A stretch of 64,000 bases of DNA from VXNE01 sp965217825. Its GTDB lineage: Bacteria; Pseudomonadota; Gammaproteobacteria; Pseudomonadales; Azotimanducaceae. The stretch spans positions 248,001 to 312,000 of the forward strand of contig OZ244571.1 of the NCBI GenBank assembly GCA_965217825.1, given 5' to 3'. Below the pieces are notes generated by a model. The model made no database searches and had not been told where the DNA came from. It saw only the letters and a list, made by a program, of their open reading frames with translations. The translations under genes and the position numbers were made by a program. Below, piece by piece: positions 60,989-64,000 of the stretch (position 1 is the first letter of the stretch; every line of letters begins with the position of its first letter).

Positions 60989-61737
60989 TGGCCGGCCACT
61001 CGAAGTGGGCCAATATCAAGCACCGAAAGGCGGCGCAGGACGCCAAACGCGGAAGACTCTGGTCGAAGTTGATCCGCGAGATCACCGTCGCCGCGCGAAT
61101 GGGCGGCGACTCCATCTCCGACAATCCACGCTTAAGAACGGCAACGGACGCCGCGCTCGGTGCCAACGTGCCGAAGGACACCATCGACCGCGCGATACAG
61201 CGCGGTGCCGGCGGCGCCGAAGGCATCGATGTCGAGGAAATCGTTTACGAGGGTTATGCCCCCGGGGGTGTCGCCGTCCTCGTCGAGGTGATGACCGACA
61301 ACCGAAACCGTTCCGTTGCCGGCATCAGACACGCGTTCAGCAAGCACGGGGGCAACCTCGGGACTAGCGGTTCCGTCGCGTATCTGTTCAAGAAACTGGG
61401 CGTCGCATCGTTCGCCCCTGGCGCGGACGAGGATGCCATTCTCGATGCTGCGCTCGAAGTGGGCGCGGAAGACGTGGACAGCGACGACGATGGCTCCGTG
61501 TCGATCACAACGGCCCCCGAGACGTTCGGCAATGTTGTCGATGCGCTGGCGGCGGTCGGACTGGATCCCGACCATGCCGAAGTGACGATGGTGCCGTCCA
61601 GCTTTTGCGACTGTGATGCCGACGCGGCGCAAAAGGTTCTGCGCCTCATAGACGCGCTGGAAGATCTCGACGATGTGCAGAATGTATTCAGCAACGCGTC
61701 GTTCCCGGTCGGCGCGTTCGACGGTGCAGCCGATTGA
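60988..61737 (+). CDS. yebC: YebC/PmpR family protein
   Basis: 249 residues: MAGHSKWANIKHRKAAQDAKRGRLWSKLIREI at the N-terminus, YEGYAPGGVAVLVEVMTDNRNRSVAGIRHAFSKHGG in the middle. YebC proteins are reported as transcription regulators and, more recently, as ribosome-associated factors that relieve proline stalling. Overlaps aspS and ruvC by a few bases. Confidence 0.96.
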   Translation: MAGHSKWANIKHRKAAQDAKRGRLWSKLIREITVAARMGGDSISDNPRLRTATDAALGANVPKDTIDRAIQRGAGGAEGIDVEEIVYEGYAPGGVAVLVEVMTDNRNRSVAGIRHAFSKHGGNLGTSGSVAYLFKKLGVASFAPGADEDAILDAALEVGAEDVDSDDDGSVSITTAPETFGNVVDALAAVGLDPDHAEVTMVPSSFCDCDADAAQKVLRLIDALEDLDDVQNVFSNASFPVGAFDGAAD

Positions 61738-62210
61738 TGCGCATCCTCGGCGTCGATCCGGGATCGCGGGTCACCGGCTACGGCTTGATAGACGATGACG
61801 GCGGTCAAGTCAGGTACGTGGCGAGCGGCTGCATCAAGAGCGATGCAAGCGCCGATTTCAGCGCCAGGTTGGTGGATATTTTTCACGGCATCGATACCGT
61901 GATAGGCGAATATGCGCCAGACGAGATCGCCGTCGAGGAGGTATTTGTCGCCAAGAACCCAATGTCGGCCCTGAAACTCGGTCAAGCGCGGGGAGTCGCT
62001 ATCGCGGCGGCCGCCGCGCACGACATAGCCGTCATTGGATATCCTGCGCGGCAGGTCAAACTTGCCGTGGTAGGAACCGGTGGCGCAACCAAGGATCAAG
62101 TGCAGTACATGGTGAGGACGGCGCTGGCCTTGAGCGACAGTCCGGCGGCCGATGCCGCCGACGCACTTGCCGTAGCGTTGTGTCACCTCGAGGCGAGGAA
62201 CGCCAGGTGA
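61737..62210 (+). CDS. ruvC: Holliday junction resolvase RuvC
   Basis: 157-residue RNase H-like endonuclease. Catalytic acids sit in MRILGVDPGSRVTGYG, VAVEEVFVAKNP-type (IAVEEVFVAKNPMSALKLGQARG) and DAADALAVALCH. It cuts Holliday junctions moved by RuvAB. ATG 61737 overlaps the yebC stop; TTG 61734 is less likely. Coupled to ruvA by GTGA. Confidence 0.97.
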   Translation: MRILGVDPGSRVTGYGLIDDDGGQVRYVASGCIKSDASADFSARLVDIFHGIDTVIGEYAPDEIAVEEVFVAKNPMSALKLGQARGVAIAAAAAHDIAVIGYPARQVKLAVVGTGGATKDQVQYMVRTALALSDSPAADAADALAVALCHLEARNAR

Positions 62211-62806
62211 TCGGTCGTATCTGTGGAGACGTGGTGGCGACGGAAGATGGGGTGCTGTTGATTGACGTGCGGGGCGTGGGCTACGAAGTCGCCGTTACGC
62301 AATCCACCCTGGAAAGACTCTCCGCCGCAAAGACCTCGGTCGAACTCTTCACGCATCACGCCGTACGCGATGACGCCATCACGCTGTTCGGATTCCCTTC
62401 GCGCGACGAGCGGTCACTGTTTCGCCTGTTGATAAGAGTCAACGGCATCGGACCGAAGCTGGCCATGACAATGTTGGGATCGCTGCCGGCGCAGGCGTTG
62501 CTTCGCTGCGTCGCAGAAGGCGAAGTGGGCATGCTTACCAAGGTTCCCGGCGTCGGCAAGAGAACCGCAGAGCGAATCATCATGGAGTTGAAGGACCGCG
62601 TCGGTGCGTTACCCATCAGCGTCGGCGGGAGCGTCGACGGGTCAGCCGCCCCGGACCACACCGTAGAGGATGCGATTCGCGCGTTGGTCGGGTTGGGTTG
62701 GCGCGCGGCAGAGGTGCGAGATGTCGTTGCCGCCGCGCACGTGGACGGGGAGTCCACGGAAGACCTGATTCGCGCCGCCCTGAGACGATTGGGCGGCGAA
62801 GCGTGA
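62207..62806 (+). CDS. ruvA: Holliday junction helicase subunit RuvA
   Basis: 199 residues. VIGRICGDVVATEDGVLLIDVRGVGYEV forms the OB domain; helix-hairpin-helix motifs are VNGIGPKLAMTMLG and VPGVGKRTAERIIMEL; a flexible linker leads to the RuvB-binding C-terminus. GTG 62207 overlaps the ruvC stop (GTGA). Confidence 0.97.
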   Translation: MIGRICGDVVATEDGVLLIDVRGVGYEVAVTQSTLERLSAAKTSVELFTHHAVRDDAITLFGFPSRDERSLFRLLIRVNGIGPKLAMTMLGSLPAQALLRCVAEGEVGMLTKVPGVGKRTAERIIMELKDRVGALPISVGGSVDGSAAPDHTVEDAIRALVGLGWRAAEVRDVVAAAHVDGESTEDLIRAALRRLGGEA

Positions 62807-63891
62807 GCATCGAACGCGACCGTATCACGTCGAGCCAGGCCAGTTCCCGCGACCTGTCCCTGGAACGCTCCCTGCGGCCGACGCGTCTCGCGCAATACGT
62901 CGGTCAGGCGAAGGTCAAGGAGCAGATCGGCATCGCCATCGAAGCGGCGCGACATCGTGACGAATCGCTTGACCATACCCTGATTTGCGGTCCTCCCGGG
63001 TTGGGCAAGACCACGCTCGCATACATCATCGCGAACGAGCTGGGCGTTGCGATAAAGGCGACTTCGGGGCCAGTCATCGAAATTCCTGGACGCTTGGCCG
63101 CGATGATCACCAATCTTGAACCTGGCGATGTGCTATTCGTCGACGAGATTCACCGTTTGTCGGCGGTCGTGGAGGAGCGCCTGTACCCGGCCATGGAAGA
63201 CGCCGAAATCGATATTCCCGTTGGCGAGGGCCCGGCGGCCAAGTCGATCAAGTTCCGCTTGCCGGAGTTCACTCTCGTCGGCGCAACGACGCGTGCCGGA
63301 CTCCTGACGTCGCCGTTTCGCGACCGGTTCGGAATCGTGCAGCACCTCGACTTCTATTCCGTCGACGAATTGGCCACGATTGTGCAAGCGTCGGCGGCAA
63401 AGATGGAGGTCTTCGTAGACAAGGGCGGCGCGCGGGAGATTGCCAGCCGATCCCGAGGCACGCCACGCATTGCCAACCGCCTTACGCGCCGCGTGCGGGA
63501 CTACGTGCAAGTGCGCGGAGACGGCAGGATTACGAGGCAATCCGCTCGCAAATGGCTTGATCGACTCGATGTCGACCAGGAAGGGTTCGACCAACTGGAC
63601 CGCAAGCTGTTGAACAGCATACTGCGCCACTTCGGTGGTGGACCGGTGGGACTGGACTCGCTCGCCGTCGCAATTAGCGAAGAAAGAGATACCATCGAGG
63701 ACGTGCTCGAACCGTATCTCATCCGGGAGGGCTTCCTCATGCGCACGCCCCGGGGCCGGGTCGCGACCGAGAAGGCTTTCCACCACTTTGGCCTGAAGCT
63801 GTCGGGGAGCGCAAGGGCGGCGGCCAGCGCAAGACAAAGCCCCCTGGACCTCGGCTTCGACGGCCGCGAGGACGCGCCCAAAGAAGAGTAG
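62803..63891 (+). CDS. ruvB: Holliday junction branch-migration ATPase RuvB
   Basis: 362-residue AAA+ motor. LRPTRLAQYVGQAKVKEQI, Walker A GPPGLGKTTLAYI, Walker B VLFVDEIHRLS, sensor/Arg-finger region GATTRAGLLTSPFRDRFG, and the winged-helix C-terminus YLIREGFLMRTPRGRVAT. GTG 62803 overlaps the ruvA stop. The next gene is tolQ, 12 bases on; ybgC, often found between them, is absent. Confidence 0.97.
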   Translation: MSIERDRITSSQASSRDLSLERSLRPTRLAQYVGQAKVKEQIGIAIEAARHRDESLDHTLICGPPGLGKTTLAYIIANELGVAIKATSGPVIEIPGRLAAMITNLEPGDVLFVDEIHRLSAVVEERLYPAMEDAEIDIPVGEGPAAKSIKFRLPEFTLVGATTRAGLLTSPFRDRFGIVQHLDFYSVDELATIVQASAAKMEVFVDKGGAREIASRSRGTPRIANRLTRRVRDYVQVRGDGRITRQSARKWLDRLDVDQEGFDQLDRKLLNSILRHFGGGPVGLDSLAVAISEERDTIEDVLEPYLIREGFLMRTPRGRVATEKAFHHFGLKLSGSARAAASARQSPLDLGFDGREDAPKEE

Positions 63892-63903
63892 CAACGACCG
63901 CAC

Positions 63904-64000
63904 ATGCCCCAACAAATTCCGATATTCGACCTCATAGTCAATGCGAGCCTGCCCGTCCAACTCGTCATAGTGCTGCTCGCGGCCGCATCAGTGATCACCT
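63904..64000 (+). CDS. tolQ: TolQ, Tol-Pal system proton channel (partial)
   Basis: Only the first 32 codons lie in the window: MPQQIPIFDLIVNASLPVQL and the start of a hydrophobic helix, matching the TolQ N-terminus. Its position right after ruvB is the usual gammaproteobacterial one. The identity rests on this short stretch and on gene order. Confidence 0.75.
   Translation, partial: MPQQIPIFDLIVNASLPVQLVIVLLAAASVIT

Noticed and set aside
1..64000. tRNA or rRNA genes
   Set aside because: No cloverleaf-like or rRNA-like sequence was noticed by eye; a tRNAscan or Infernal run would settle it.

Overview
The window looks like part of the chromosome of a high-GC gammaproteobacterium, probably marine or environmental and not one I can name. 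The evidence is gene order: apbC(mrp)-dcd divergent from metG-rnfABCD; purM / DUF2066 / CDP-alcohol phosphatidyltransferase / hda; and aspS-yebC-ruvC-ruvA-ruvB-tolQ are all typical of Gammaproteobacteria. I saw no rRNA, tRNA, CRISPR array, transposase or phage gene. The core genes overlap tightly (ATGA and GTGA junctions) and many start with GTG, TTG or, for rnfA, apparently CTG.

Layout. 1-4.8 kb, minus strand: metG followed by the Rnf electron-transport genes (rnfD is cut by the window edge). 5-6.6 kb: apbC and dcd. 6.7-12 kb: a membrane protein with a coiled coil and TonB-like C-terminus, a Roadblock-like protein with a repetitive tail, the ammonium transporter amtB, and a VapBC-type toxin-antitoxin pair. 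12.3-23 kb: a cell-surface block with a DUF6311 membrane protein, a small YLDPG protein, a methyltransferase, a sulfatase-like membrane protein and three tandem paralogous GT-C-like membrane proteins. 23-38 kb: a nearly complete tad (Flp pilus) locus comprising flp, the tadV prepilin peptidase, cpaB, the cpaC secretin, a small lipoprotein, cpaE, two TadE-like pseudopilins, tadG, tadA, tadB and tadC. It is interrupted by an opposite-strand lipoprotein with TPRs and four SPOR domains. 38-44 kb: a second Roadblock-like protein, a membrane-bound LytTR regulator and a large kinase-like/PEGA/FGE-sulfatase protein whose kinase domain has lost key catalytic residues. 44-64 kb: housekeeping genes (purM, hda, a MurG-like enzyme, serA, miaE, an ABC exporter, an acyl-CoA racemase, proS, aspS, yebC, ruvCAB, start of tolQ).

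The most unusual content is in the repeats. One 110-136 bp dispersed element occurs seven times, mostly filling the gaps between convergent genes, and its TAG ends serve as the stop codons of flanking genes. A second family of structured repeats shows compensatory changes between copies, forms a nested array upstream of the DUF2066 gene, and abuts or encodes the 5' ends of miaE and possibly other genes. A third conserved 90-bp block occurs on both sides of the LytTR regulator. Several loci also carry 11-14 bp tandem repeats, some in frame within proteins. These repeats, and the tad/Roadblock/LytTR/pseudokinase neighbourhood, are the best candidates for something undescribed.
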